A stretch of 64,000 bases of DNA from Oscillatoria princeps RMCB-10. GTDB lineage: Bacteria; Cyanobacteriota; Cyanobacteriia; Cyanobacteriales; Oscillatoriaceae. The position numbers were made by a program, and so were the translations under genes. Shown here piece after piece: positions 17,788-27,768 of this stretch (the first letter of the stretch is position 1; each line of letters starts with the position of its first letter). The stretch lies in assembly GCA_019359235.1 (NCBI GenBank), contig JAHHHT010000033.1, forward strand, positions 1-64,000. Reading direction: 5' to 3'. A model generated the notes under the pieces. It worked only from the letters and a program-made list of their open reading frames with translations. It ran no database searches and was not told where the DNA came from.

Positions 17788-19260
17788 ATGGAATTTCGCG
17801 CGACTGAACTGGGCTACTTGGACTGGTCTGGGGACGCCCTAGCAATTGGCTTGTTTGAGGAGGCTGTTGAGTTGGCTGGCTCGCTGGCGCAGCTGGATGA
17901 AAAGCTGGCCGGCACGATCAAGGAACTGATTTCTGAGACGGATTTTAAGGGCAAGGAAGGCAGCAGCGCTGTGACTCGCGTTGGTGCCGGCAGTCCCATT
18001 CGCAAAATCGCTCTCGTCGGTCTGGGCAAATCGGAAAGTCACCCTAAATTAGATACCTGGCGTCGCGCCGCCGCAGCAGCAGCCCGATTGGCCAAAAAGC
18101 AAAAGTGCAAAACTCTGGGAATTAGCTTCCCAGTCTGGAATGACGCACCCGACGCCACGGCTCAGGCTGTTGTTGAAGGCGCTGAACTGGCTCTCTACCA
18201 GGATAACCGCTTTAAGTCAGAATCCGATGACAAAGGGCTGCCGGTGGAGCGGGTCGATTTGCTGGGGCTTGCCGGCACTGATGCGGCTGTCGCCCGCGCA
18301 CAGCAAATCGTCTCTGGCGTTATCCTGGCGCGACAGCTGGTGGCAGCACCGGCTAATATTGTGACGCCGGTGGCTATGGCGGAAACGGCTCAAGCTATCG
18401 CCGCTGAACACGGCTTGCAGCTAGAAATCCTGGAACAAGAAGACTGCGAAAAGCTTGGCATGGGCGCTTTTCTCGGCGTGGCCAAAGCCTCTGACCTGCC
18501 CCCCAAGTTCATCCACCTCACCTATAAGCCAGAGGGGACTCCCCGCCGCAAATTGGCCATAATTGGCAAGGGCCTCACTTTCGACTCTGGCGGTCTGAAT
18601 ATCAAAGTCGCCGGCGGCAGCATTGAGATGATGAAAGTGGACATGGCCGGCGCGGCGGCAACTCTGGGTGCCGCTAAGGCCATCGCCGGGCTCAAGCCAG
18701 ATGTGGAGGTTCACTTCATCTCCGCTGTGACTGAAAATATGATCAGCGGTGGCGCTATCCACCCGGGCGATATCCTCACGGCGTCTAACGGCAAGACCAT
18801 TGAGGTTAACAATACGGATGCGGAAGGTCGCCTGACGCTTGCAGATGCCCTCGTGTTCGCAGAAAAGCTGGGCGTTGATGCGATTGTCGATTTGGCTACC
18901 CTGACCGGCGCTTGTGTCATCGCTCTTGGGGATGATATTGCCGGTCTGTGGAGTCCGGACGACACTTTGGCGGCTGAACTGTCCGCCGCCGCCGAGAAAG
19001 CCGGTGAGAAACTCTGGCGCATGCCTTTGGAGGAAAAATACTTTGAGGGCATGAAATCCCTTGTGGCGGACATGAAAAACACTGGCCCTCGCCCCGGCGG
19101 CTCGATTACGGCTGCTATGTTCCTCAAGCAGTTCGTCAAGCAAACCCCTTGGGCTCACTTGGACATTGCTGGGCCGGTGTGGACTGACAAGGAGAATGGC
19201 TACAACAGCGCCGGTGCCACCGGCTACGGCGTCCGCACTCTGGTCAACTGGGTGCTGTAG
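17788..19260 (+). CDS. pepA: Leucyl aminopeptidase (M17)
   Basis: 490 aa cytosolic two-metal aminopeptidase that removes N-terminal residues from peptides. The M17 hallmark NTDAEGRL is at 342-349. Metal and active-site segments '[14 protein letters not shown]' (260-273) and 'MKVDMAGAA' (282-290) are intact. The N-terminal macro-like domain (about 1-170) is normal for the family. ATG at 17788 follows 'gcagaagaagga'. Length and motifs are typical of cyanobacterial PepA; nothing odd. It stands alone with no operon partners. Confidence 0.96.
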   Translation: MEFRATELGYLDWSGDALAIGLFEEAVELAGSLAQLDEKLAGTIKELISETDFKGKEGSSAVTRVGAGSPIRKIALVGLGKSESHPKLDTWRRAAAAAARLAKKQKCKTLGISFPVWNDAPDATAQAVVEGAELALYQDNRFKSESDDKGLPVERVDLLGLAGTDAAVARAQQIVSGVILARQLVAAPANIVTPVAMAETAQAIAAEHGLQLEILEQEDCEKLGMGAFLGVAKASDLPPKFIHLTYKPEGTPRRKLAIIGKGLTFDSGGLNIKVAGGSIEMMKVDMAGAAATLGAAKAIAGLKPDVEVHFISAVTENMISGGAIHPGDILTASNGKTIEVNNTDAEGRLTLADALVFAEKLGVDAIVDLATLTGACVIALGDDIAGLWSPDDTLAAELSAAAEKAGEKLWRMPLEEKYFEGMKSLVADMKNTGPRPGGSITAAMFLKQFVKQTPWAHLDIAGPVWTDKENGYNSAGATGYGVRTLVNWVL

Positions 19261-19928
19261 AGCCCTCAGTCGCGTCTGGTGCAAAGGGAGCCCCTTGAAC
19301 TGGCCGCCTTTGTTCTCTCCCTTCTGCTTAATCGCACATAATTGCTAATTTGGGGCTATGGACTGGAAAATAGCTATTTTCTTGCCCCTAGCCCGTAGCC
19401 CCTACAACCCCTTTGGCATGAGCCAATTCAACGGTTAAGCTATTATAGCATAAAAATTTTGCCGGCACACATTATTTAATAAATTAATAAAATTTATGAG
19501 AAGGAAAAAGTGGCAAGCCCGCCGGCTAGCAGGGAGGCGAGCGCCTGTCAGTGACTGATACTGTTAGGCTAATAATGCTGCATGTGGTCGAAAGGAGGCT
19601 CTGCCAAAGCGAGCGGCGTTCCCAAGTTCCGCCTGGGAACGAGGGGTAGTCTATTCATTTTCTGAAGCACAGGCGTCTCGTCTGTGCCAGAAAAAACTCT
19701 GGTACAGGCGAGACGCCTGTCCTACAAGAGAGGGATTTATATTTTAAATAAGAGTGAGAGCTGTAGCGGAACGTTGCACCATTTTCATCTGTTTCAGGAT
19801 AAACTAAGAGATAAGCCAAAGGTTAGAACGGTGGCGAGAGGTTGCCACCGGCAGCCAGAAGCGAGCGCGACAAACAGCGTCAAGCCGTCCAGCCCACTGA
19901 GCGGAATTTTTCCCCTTTAAGTGTCATT
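19261..19928. repeat. Repeat-rich spacer before the RTX gene
   Basis: No gene. Contains 'gttcccaagttccgcctggg' (about 19618-19637) of the 'cccaggctccgcctggg' family, a palindrome 'gcacaggcgtctcgtctgtg' (19667-19686) and a second palindrome 'ggtacaggcgagacgcctgt' (19701-19720). All belong to families repeated elsewhere in the window. Confidence 0.65.
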
Positions 19929-19942
19929 TAAGGAGTAAAGTC

Positions 19943-22900
19943 GTGGCAGAATTGCCCCGAACGAGTTTGGCGGACAATTTGTTAGATAGTCACACCCTTG
20001 CGCAGACATTAGAGGCGGGGCTAAAATCAGCCCGAGATTATCTGAGAGAATTGACCACAGACCCGGAGTTTAGCGCCAAGATGCAGCTGAGCTTTGGCAC
20101 TGGTGCCGGTGGGTCGGAAGTAGAGACGCGACATGTCGCGTCTCTACAAGACTGGGTTCTGGGAGATTTGAGCGCCCTCCCGAGGATTGAGATCCGCCCC
20201 TCTGCTGAAATTAATGGGGCGATGGGGGCTTTTGCCGGCGCGACAGACACGATTTATATATCGCAAGAGTTCCTCAGCCAGAATGCCGGCAACATTGAAG
20301 CCGTGACCGGCGTCCTGCTGGAAGAAATTGGCCACTCTATAGACTGGCGGCTGAATCGTGCGGACACCCCAGGAGATGAGGGTGCCATTTTCTCAGCCCT
20401 GGTTCGCGGGGAATCGCTTGACTCTCAACAGATGCAGCAGCTTTTAGCTGAGGATGACACAGCCACCGTTACTTTGGACGGCAAACAAGTTAAAATTGAG
20501 CAGGCAGCTTACACCGGCACGAACCTGGGAACTGTCAGCGCCGGGATAGACTCCCTGCTGAATACCCTGCAAGCCGCAGTAAAAGACCAGATTTACGGAA
20601 ACAGCCTGCCCCTTCTGGGTGACGAGCTGGAAAACTCCACGGCGAGCGCCCTGCAATTCCTCACAAATCTCAAGAGTTCTATCCAAAACAATCTGCAGGG
20701 ATTGACAAACCCAACCCCGACACAGATCCAGAACGCTCTAGCGGCGGCTCTGGGGCCAAGCGGGCTGGCAGTGCTGCAAAATTTTAACAGTGATGGAATC
20801 GTTAACAGCCAAGACATCCAGATTGTCGAAACAGCGGATGATGTCAAGTTCAACCTGCGGATAAAAAAGGGAGCGACTTCCTTCACCGCCCCCATTGACT
20901 CCCAGCTTGGCTTGCCAAACTTAGGGCTAAATGTCAGCGGCAGTTCCAGCGCCAATCTGGGCTATGATTTTAACCTGAAGTTCGGCGTCAATAAGACAAA
21001 CGGATTCTACCTGGACACGTCAGCAGCTGACGAACTCAAAGTTGACCTGAACGCCTCGATTCCCAACCTGACCGCAGCCGGCAAACTGGGAGCCCTGCAA
21101 CTCAACGCTACAGACAAGAGCAGCACATTTAACGGCTCTTTTGCGGTAGACTTAAAAGACGCCGACAGCCAGCTGCGGTTTTCCGAACTGACGGGAGTCA
21201 ATTTTGCCAACCTGATTGACGCCAAACTGAATGGCGCAGCAGATATTAACCTGAATCTGCTCACAAACTTCGGGAGTTCAGCAGCGCTGCCGGCAATTCG
21301 TTCAGATTTCAATTTAGACTGGAACTTCAGCAATGCCAATGCTGACCCAGCGCTCAGCCAGACCTTTGGCAGCCGGCCCACTGTTGCTTTCAACAATGTC
21401 AAGGTAGACCTGGGCACATTTTTTAGCAGCTTCGCACGCCCGGTTCTGGAAAACGTCAAAAAAGTTACCGAGCCGGTGCAGCCGGTGCTCAGCGCCCTCA
21501 GCACGCCCATTGACCTGGGAGTTGCTAAGTTCGACCTGCTGGATATCGCTGAAAACCTCGGCTATCTAGACCAGTCAGACCGCGACTTCATCGCAGCAAC
21601 TTCCCAGCTTGTTCAGCTCGTCAACGCCATCCCGACAAGCAGCAATATTTCCATCGACCTGGGCGACTTCAATCTGGGGACTTCTGATGTTCGCGCGACA
21701 GGTTTCAAGCTGAACAGCGCCAGCCCTACTGTCACGGAAACCGCCCCTTCTTTAAACAGCCAGCTCGCTGCAGGCAGCCCAGAGGCGAACTTTTTTAACA
21801 GGGCAAATAGCCTTGCTGGTGGGGGATTGCAGTTCCCCATTCTCAATAACCCCGCGCAAATTTTCAACGTGCTGCTGGGCAAACCGGCGAATTTGTTCGC
21901 CTACGACATGCCGGCGCTGGATTTCAACTTTAACCACAGCCAATTTTTCCCGGTAATTGGGCCGCTGGGCGCAGAAATTCAGGGGAACGTTGGAGCTGCC
22001 ATTGATTTGGGGTTTGGCTACGACACGCAGGGCCTAACAGACTACGGGGCGAGCGGCATCGCAGCGGACATATTTAATGGCTTTTATGTCAGCGATCCAG
22101 CTGCTCCGGAACTCACCCTGAATGTCGGTCTGGACGCCTTAGCTGCAGTGAATCCCGGGATCGCTTCAGCGGGAGTGGGCGGCGGCATTAATGGGGATAT
22201 TAACTTCGACCTGAAAGACCCGAATAATGACGGGAAAGTCAGGTATAAGGAGTTCTCCCAGCTGATTCAAAATCCGCTCAACCTGTTCAACACATCGGGC
22301 GAGCTAACTGCAGGTTTGAGCGCTTATGTTACATTCGGTTTTGACCCCTTCTCCTACACCCAGCGCTTTGACAGCCCCACAGTGACGCTGCTCAATTACG
22401 AGAACACCGGCACGCAACAGCCGGTACTGGCGACTGCTCTCGGCAGCGGTGTCCTGCAGCTGAATATGGGGCCAAATGCAGCAGCCAGGCTGACAGGAAA
22501 TAAAACCGATGGGGATGAAGTGTTTGCGGTGGCGCACCTGTCTGGGACGGCTAGCGCGGAAACCGTCTCCGTTACCGCTTTCGGCTTGACGCAACAGTAC
22601 AGCAGCGCTGCCAAAATTGTGGCGAGTGGCGGGGAGAAAAACGACAGCATCCAGCTGGGCGATGCGGTTTTGGCACCGGCACAACTTGCCGGCGGAAACG
22701 GTCAAGATTTGCTCACCGGCGGCAGCGGGAATGATTCCCTAACGGGTGGGAGTGACTGGGACAAACTCACTGGCGGTAAAGGAAACGACACGCTGCAGGG
22801 CGATGCGGGAGACGACTTGCTCACCGGCGGTGCCGGCGCTGACAGTCTCAGTGGCGGCGACGGTGCTGATATTGCCAGCTACCAAACAGCGACAGCCGGC

Positions 22901-25159
22901 ATATCGCTGAATCTGGCGGCGGGTGTGGGGACAGGTGACGCCGCAGGGGATGCCTTCCAGTCGATTGAGCGCTTCGACGGCTCCAATCTGGGCGATACTC
23001 TGGTGGGGAACGCTTCCCGAAATATCCTGGGCGGTTTGGCCGGCAGTGACTCGCTTCTCGGTGGCCTTGGGGATGACCTGCTGGTGGGCGGTGCCGGTGC
23101 GGATACCTTAAATGGCCAGGAGGGCGCGGATGCGGTTTCTTACATCGATTCGGGAGCGGGTGTCAGTGTGAGTTTGGCCACCGGCACCGGAGCCAGCGGC
23201 AGCGCTGCAGGGGATGTCCTCCAGTCGATAGAAGGTTTGGAAGGTTCGGAATACGCCGACAGTCTCACCGGCGACAGTTTGAACAATATCCTCAGCGGGT
23301 TGGGTGGGGCGGACTCCCTGAATGGCAACGCCGGCAATGACTTGCTGAGTGGGGGTGCCGGTGGGGACACGCTCAATGGCGGTGAGGGGAGCGATACGGC
23401 TTCTTACCTCACCTCAGATGCCGGTGTCAGCGTCAACCTGGCAACCGGCAAAGCCTCCGGTGGACACGCCGGGGGAGATGTGCTGCTGTCGGTGGAAAAT
23501 GTTACCGGCTCATTAGCCAGTGACACCCTGATTGGCAGTGCCGGCGACAACACCCTCAATCCGGGTTTGGGAGCTAACGATACAGTAGATGGGGGAGTCG
23601 GGAGTGACTTGCTGGTGCTGGACTACTCGGCAGGCGACACCGGCAGCGGCGTCAGCAATTCTAGTGGCAGCAGTTTTTACCGGCTGACAGGGGGTGGCAC
23701 CACTTACCTCGATTACCTGTCTTACTCGGGCATCGAGCGCTTCTCTGTCACCGGCACGAGCAAAAATGACACGCTCTATGGCGGCGCGTACAGTGACAGT
23801 TTCAGCGGCGGTGCCGGCAGTGATAGCCTGTACGGTAGCGACGGCAGTGACAGTCTCAGCGGCGGCGACGGCAATGACTTGGTGAGCGTTGAGTACAGCT
23901 CGTCAGCAAGCAATGCCGACAGTGTGGATGGCGGTGCGGGAACCGACACCCTCAGCGCTGACTTGTCCAATCAAACCGCTGGCATCAGCCTCGACAGCAG
24001 CAGCCCGCCGCCCCCGCTCAGCTTTAGCAATGGGGCTCGGATCGCCGGTTTTGAGGTGTTTCAAAATATCTATACCGGCAGCGGTGCGGATCGCCTCGTG
24101 CAGCTGGGGCGGATGGATAATGACTTTTCCACGGGTGCCGGTAACGACACGATCAATCCGGGCGTCGGAGCTAACGATATCGTAGATGCCGGAGCCGGCA
24201 CTGACTTGCTGGTGCTGGACTTCTCTGCCGGCGACACCGGCGGCGGCGTCACCGGCGGCGGGGGCGGGTTCGGGAGTTTTTACCGCATGTCAGGCGGTTG
24301 GTTCACCCAGACCTATCTCGATTACTTGAATTATTTGGGCGTCGAGCGCTTTTCTGTGACCGGCTCCAGCAAAAATGACTCCCTTTCTGGCGGCGCGGAC
24401 AGTGACACGTTCAGCGGCGGTGCCGGCAATGATAGCCTGAACGGTGGCGATGGCAGTGACAGCCTCAATGGCGGAACTGGCAGTGACAGCCTTAATGGCG
24501 GTAATGGCAATGATGTCTATGTGGCGGACAGCGCCGGCGATATGATCGCAGAAGCGCTCAGTGCCGGCACTGACACGGTGCAAACTTCTGTCACGCTCAC
24601 TCTGGGTGCCAACCTGGAAAACCTGGCGCTCACCGGCACGGCTGCTATTAATGGCACCGGCAACGCTCTGAACAATAGCCTCACCGGCAATAGCGCCAAC
24701 AACACCCTCAATGGGGGTGCCGGTGCGGACACCCTGATCGGTGGCAATGGCAGCGACATCCTGGTGGGGGGTGCCGGGAATGACAGCCTCACCGGCGGTG
24801 CAGGGAGCGATAGCTTCCTTTACGATACGGGTGCTGCCTTTAGCAGCGCCTCGGTTGGTATAGATGCGCTCGCTGACTTTGTTAAAACTCAGGCAGACAA
24901 AATTATCCTCGACAGGACAACGTTCACATCGATTACCAGTGCGGCGGGGACGGGTTTTAGCATTGCCGGTGAATTTGCCACTGTGACAACAGACGCCGCC
25001 GCCGCCACTTCCGCTGCGGATATTGTTTACAATTCTGCCAGTGGCAAATTGTTCTACAACCAGAATGGAACCGCTGCCGATTTTGGCACCGGCGCTCAGT
25101 TTGCCACCTTGACGGGGAATCCTGCTTTAGCTGCTACCGATTTCATGATTCAGCTGTAG
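19943..25159 (+). CDS. Large RTX (haemolysin-type Ca-binding) secreted protein
   Basis: 1,738 aa. Start is GTG at 19943 with AAGGAG 8 nt upstream. The N-terminal 190 residues resemble the head of many cyanobacterial calcium-binding proteins, with 'DTIYISQEFLSQN' and 'VLLEEIGHSIDWRL' (an EExxH variant of a zinc-protease motif, lacking the first His). Residues about 190-900 are low-similarity secreted-type sequence without Cys. From about 910 there are many GGxGxDxLx nonapeptides arranged in modules. Three copies of a SYxxxxAGVSxxL unit are followed by two copies of an 'NPG.GANDxVD' unit of about 150 residues, an internal duplication. The C-terminus ('DIVYNSASGKLFYNQNG') is the usual type I secretion tail. 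No ABC/HlyD/TolC export genes are nearby. The repeat at 20120-20147 is translated as VETRHVASL. Confidence 0.9.
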   Translation: MAELPRTSLADNLLDSHTLAQTLEAGLKSARDYLRELTTDPEFSAKMQLSFGTGAGGSEVETRHVASLQDWVLGDLSALPRIEIRPSAEINGAMGAFAGATDTIYISQEFLSQNAGNIEAVTGVLLEEIGHSIDWRLNRADTPGDEGAIFSALVRGESLDSQQMQQLLAEDDTATVTLDGKQVKIEQAAYTGTNLGTVSAGIDSLLNTLQAAVKDQIYGNSLPLLGDELENSTASALQFLTNLKSSIQNNLQGLTNPTPTQIQNALAAALGPSGLAVLQNFNSDGIVNSQDIQIVETADDVKFNLRIKKGATSFTAPIDSQLGLPNLGLNVSGSSSANLGYDFNLKFGVNKTNGFYLDTSAADELKVDLNASIPNLTAAGKLGALQLNATDKSSTFNGSFAVDLKDADSQLRFSELTGVNFANLIDAKLNGAADINLNLLTNFGSSAALPAIRSDFNLDWNFSNANADPALSQTFGSRPTVAFNNVKVDLGTFFSSFARPVLENVKKVTEPVQPVLSALSTPIDLGVAKFDLLDIAENLGYLDQSDRDFIAATSQLVQLVNAIPTSSNISIDLGDFNLGTSDVRATGFKLNSASPTVTETAPSLNSQLAAGSPEANFFNRANSLAGGGLQFPILNNPAQIFNVLLGKPANLFAYDMPALDFNFNHSQFFPVIGPLGAEIQGNVGAAIDLGFGYDTQGLTDYGASGIAADIFNGFYVSDPAAPELTLNVGLDALAAVNPGIASAGVGGGINGDINFDLKDPNNDGKVRYKEFSQLIQNPLNLFNTSGELTAGLSAYVTFGFDPFSYTQRFDSPTVTLLNYENTGTQQPVLATALGSGVLQLNMGPNAAARLTGNKTDGDEVFAVAHLSGTASAETVSVTAFGLTQQYSSAAKIVASGGEKNDSIQLGDAVLAPAQLAGGNGQDLLTGGSGNDSLTGGSDWDKLTGGKGNDTLQGDAGDDLLTGGAGADSLSGGDGADIASYQTATAGISLNLAAGVGTGDAAGDAFQSIERFDGSNLGDTLVGNASRNILGGLAGSDSLLGGLGDDLLVGGAGADTLNGQEGADAVSYIDSGAGVSVSLATGTGASGSAAGDVLQSIEGLEGSEYADSLTGDSLNNILSGLGGADSLNGNAGNDLLSGGAGGDTLNGGEGSDTASYLTSDAGVSVNLATGKASGGHAGGDVLLSVENVTGSLASDTLIGSAGDNTLNPGLGANDTVDGGVGSDLLVLDYSAGDTGSGVSNSSGSSFYRLTGGGTTYLDYLSYSGIERFSVTGTSKNDTLYGGAYSDSFSGGAGSDSLYGSDGSDSLSGGDGNDLVSVEYSSSASNADSVDGGAGTDTLSADLSNQTAGISLDSSSPPPPLSFSNGARIAGFEVFQNIYTGSGADRLVQLGRMDNDFSTGAGNDTINPGVGANDIVDAGAGTDLLVLDFSAGDTGGGVTGGGGGFGSFYRMSGGWFTQTYLDYLNYLGVERFSVTGSSKNDSLSGGADSDTFSGGAGNDSLNGGDGSDSLNGGTGSDSLNGGNGNDVYVADSAGDMIAEALSAGTDTVQTSVTLTLGANLENLALTGTAAINGTGNALNNSLTGNSANNTLNGGAGADTLIGGNGSDILVGGAGNDSLTGGAGSDSFLYDTGAAFSSASVGIDALADFVKTQADKIILDRTTFTSITSAAGTGFSIAGEFATVTTDAAAATSAADIVYNSASGKLFYNQNGTAADFGTGAQFATLTGNPALAATDFMIQL
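20120..20147. repeat. 28-bp perfect palindrome inside the RTX coding sequence
   Basis: Reads GTAGAGACGCGACA followed by its exact reverse complement. The identical 28 bp lies at 30452-30479 in non-coding DNA. Inside the RTX gene it keeps the frame and encodes VETRHVASL between 'GGSE' and 'QDW'. Confidence 0.9.
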
Positions 25160-25363
25160 CAGCTGAGGGTGGGGCGTGGGGCATGGGGCTCACGCCCTCA
25201 CGCGCATGGGGCATGGCGCTCACGCGCTCACGCGCATGGGTGTGATTTTCAACAATGCCCAATGCCCAATGCGTTAGCGAAGCGGCTCCGTAGGAGCGGC
25301 GTGCCCACTATCGCGGTACAGTCTTCTGCTAGACTGATAGCGCATTAGCTGCTTGCTGCGATT
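25160..25363. repeat. Heptamer-like repeat tract
   Basis: Degenerate GGGGCATG/GGCGCTCAC units at about 25180-25270 of the same family as 13683-13805, lying between the RTX gene and raf1. It may belong to the 5' leader of raf1; no terminator hairpin with a T run is seen. Confidence 0.6.
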
Positions 25364-26437
25364 ATGACCGACACACCACAAGACACGCCCAATCCCCCCA
25401 TCCCGCCTGAAGACTTGCTGTTCGCCCTCCGGCGCAAGGAAGGCACTTGGGTGGAATGGGGGCAAGCCTGCCAGACTCTGCAAAAAGCCGGCTTCAACCC
25501 CCAGAAAATTTTTGAGGAAACCGGCTTCGAGCCCATCCACCAAAATCAGGTGATCGTCGGTGCCCAAGTCTACTCCTCGATGGTGAGTGCCGGCGTGTCC
25601 GAGCCGGCGCGAGCTCACTTCGGGGTGCGCGGTAGCGATATCCTGTACGAATTGCGCATCCTCACTCAGCCGGAACGCGCCGCCGCTGCGGAATTCATTC
25701 TAGCCCAACAGCTCGACGCTGATGGGGCTCGCGAAATCGCCAAAGCCATCAAAGAGTTTTCCCGCCTCTTTGAAGCGCCAGAGGGATTTTCCAGCCATCC
25801 GGGTGATGCCGCCGCCTATCAATACTGGAAGGCAGCCAAACAAAAATCTGACTTGCAGGAGCGCTCGCGGCTGATCGCTCAGGGGTTGCGGTTCGCCCAC
25901 TCTCAAACCGCCCGACACCAAATCGAAAAGCTGCTGACCGATTTTAGCGTAACACCGGCTCGACAGGCTCCCCGGTTGCCGGTGTACCGCCTGGAATCTG
26001 AGGAGGAATTGCCCCGGTGTCTGCCGGTGGTAGGCGAGCTCCCGCTGGCGCTAGAAGACTTGCAAGCGGTTCCCAAGGTGCGGGAAACCGGCCAGTTTCA
26101 GATGGTGTCTTTTTCCGGAAATCAGGCGTGGGTGCCTGTTCCGGGCTGGCAAGTGGTGCTCAAAGCAGAAGATCCGGTGGCAATTTTGTGCCAGAGTGAC
26201 CGGCTGCCGGCAAAACTTCCCGGTAAAATTGAAACTGTGCTGCTGGTGATAGACCGAGCGCAACAGGAATGGGACGCTAACAGCTATTTCCTGGTTGAGG
26301 GAGCTGGTTCGTTGCAATTGCAGTGGTTCGAGAGCGCACCGGAAACCCCCCTGTTGGGTCAAGTCATCTTAGTCATGCGCCCCAAGAAAATTTTCGATGA
26401 GGAGTTCACGAAAGAGCCTTGGCAGATTGATGAGTGA
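25364..26437 (+). CDS. raf1: Rubisco accumulation factor 1
   Basis: 357 aa, the usual length. Raf1 is a dimeric chaperone that brackets RbcL dimers and promotes assembly of the RbcL8 core of Rubisco. The N-terminal helical domain (about 12-200; 'DLLFALRRKEGTWVEWGQAC', 'GFNPQKIFEETGFEP') and the C-terminal beta domain (about 225-350; 'PGWQVVLKAEDPVAILCQSD') are both complete. ATG at 25364 gives MTDTPQDTPNPPIPPEDLLF. It is not linked to rbcL/rbcS here, as in many cyanobacteria. Confidence 0.95.
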   Translation: MTDTPQDTPNPPIPPEDLLFALRRKEGTWVEWGQACQTLQKAGFNPQKIFEETGFEPIHQNQVIVGAQVYSSMVSAGVSEPARAHFGVRGSDILYELRILTQPERAAAAEFILAQQLDADGAREIAKAIKEFSRLFEAPEGFSSHPGDAAAYQYWKAAKQKSDLQERSRLIAQGLRFAHSQTARHQIEKLLTDFSVTPARQAPRLPVYRLESEEELPRCLPVVGELPLALEDLQAVPKVRETGQFQMVSFSGNQAWVPVPGWQVVLKAEDPVAILCQSDRLPAKLPGKIETVLLVIDRAQQEWDANSYFLVEGAGSLQLQWFESAPETPLLGQVILVMRPKKIFDEEFTKEPWQIDE

Positions 26438-26552
26438 TACCCATTTTGGATGCAAGGATTTTGGATTTTGGATTGAAAAGGCAGCAGTAAAGCTTTTTCA
26501 GCTTATTTCCCAAATCCGATATATCCCAAATTGGTATAATTTTAATGCCCAA

Positions 26553-26603
26553 TCCCCTCGTTCCCAGGCTCCGCCTGGGAACGCAGCCCTGGAGGCTCTG
26601 CCT
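26553..26603. repeat. Dispersed repeat, 'cccaggctccgcctggg' family
   Basis: Reads 'gttcccaggctccgcctggg', then 'aacgcagccct' and 'ggaggctctgcctcc'. Both parts are palindromes. Related copies: 19618, 32073-32116, 56640-56725 and 63669-63697. Confidence 0.75.
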
Positions 26604-26680
26604 CCCTTTCCGACAGGAAACTAATTAAAACATAGCCGGTCGTCTCGCAGGCATGAAACTCGTTAAAAAGACACAAGCGC

Positions 26681-27742
26681 ATGACAGACACTGAAGCGAT
26701 TCCAGGGAGAAAGATTCCCCAAATGAATATGCCCTGGGTGGACTCACCCTTTTTCAGTCAATTGCTGGAGCGCTCCAGTTTGGATGACGCTACAAAAAAG
26801 CTTGTCCAACAGTTTGCTGAGGACGGCTATGTAATTTTCGACCCGGAGATAGAAGACTTTGACCGGCTCGCTGAGGACATTATCCAGAATTTAACTCCGG
26901 AATACCTGCGCCGGCAAGCCGACAGGATTCAAGACGCTTGGACTTTTAATGAGCCGGTGAAACAGATTGCGGTAGCTCCCAAGGTTTTATCCTTGCTGAA
27001 GGTTCTTTACCAGCGCGAACCCATTCCGTTCCAAACCTTAAGCTTTTATAAAGGCAGCCAGCAAAAAACTCACAGCGACACCATCCATTTCCATTCCGTA
27101 CCGGCTCGCTTTATGTGCGGGGTGTGGGTGGCGCTAGAAGATGTGGACTCTCAAAATGGCCCCCTGCACTATTACCCGAAAAGTCAGAAACTTCCGATTT
27201 TTGACTTGCACGATATCGGGCTGAACAGTTATAATAGGGAATGGCAGGAGTTTTACCCGCTTTATGAAAACTTTATAGAAGCTTTAGCTGTTTCGCAAGG
27301 GCTGGAAAAAGTGGACGTGTCTTTGCGGAAGGGGCAGGCGATCATTTGGTCGGCCAATTTGCTGCACGGAGGCAGCCCGATTCTGGATTATAACAGAACT
27401 CGCCACAGTCAGGTGACTCACTACTTCTTTTCGGATTGCATGTATTACACGCCGATGTATTCAGATCCGTTTATAAACCGGCTGTACTTGAGGTCAGTTC
27501 AGAATATTGCCACGGGAGAGCGAGTCGAGCCGGTGTACAATGGGAAAAAGATAGAAGCCGGTGGGGGAAAGGCGGATAGAGAGCCGGTGTTGGTTGACAG
27601 TGGTTTGCCGGCAGATAAAATAAGGTTGGAGGCAGGTTTAGGGAATTTTGTCAAGTCATCTCCGGAAAAATCAAGGGGGCTGAACCCCCTGATTTCAAAA
27701 ACTGTTAGCTTTGCCAAACGAGTTTTGGCAAGAAAGCGCTGA
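26681..27742 (+). CDS. Phytanoyl-CoA dioxygenase (PhyH) family protein
   Basis: 353 aa, predicted Fe(II)/2-oxoglutarate-dependent oxygenase. The metal-binding facial triad is visible as H131-x-D133 ('KTHSDTIHF') and distal His229 ('NLLHGGSPILD'), with Arg residues shortly after for 2-oxoglutarate. The middle segment 'GVWVALEDVDSQNGPLHYYP' is diagnostic of the family. Substrate unknown; bacterial members often hydroxylate secondary metabolites or small amines. It stands alone, convergent with the glycosyltransferase gene, and its last ~45 residues (after 'EPVLVDSG') look family-external. Confidence 0.88.
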   Translation: MTDTEAIPGRKIPQMNMPWVDSPFFSQLLERSSLDDATKKLVQQFAEDGYVIFDPEIEDFDRLAEDIIQNLTPEYLRRQADRIQDAWTFNEPVKQIAVAPKVLSLLKVLYQREPIPFQTLSFYKGSQQKTHSDTIHFHSVPARFMCGVWVALEDVDSQNGPLHYYPKSQKLPIFDLHDIGLNSYNREWQEFYPLYENFIEALAVSQGLEKVDVSLRKGQAIIWSANLLHGGSPILDYNRTRHSQVTHYFFSDCMYYTPMYSDPFINRLYLRSVQNIATGERVEPVYNGKKIEAGGGKADREPVLVDSGLPADKIRLEAGLGNFVKSSPEKSRGLNPLISKTVSFAKRVLARKR

Positions 27743-27768
27743 GATACGGGGGGGGATAAAGCCCGCCC

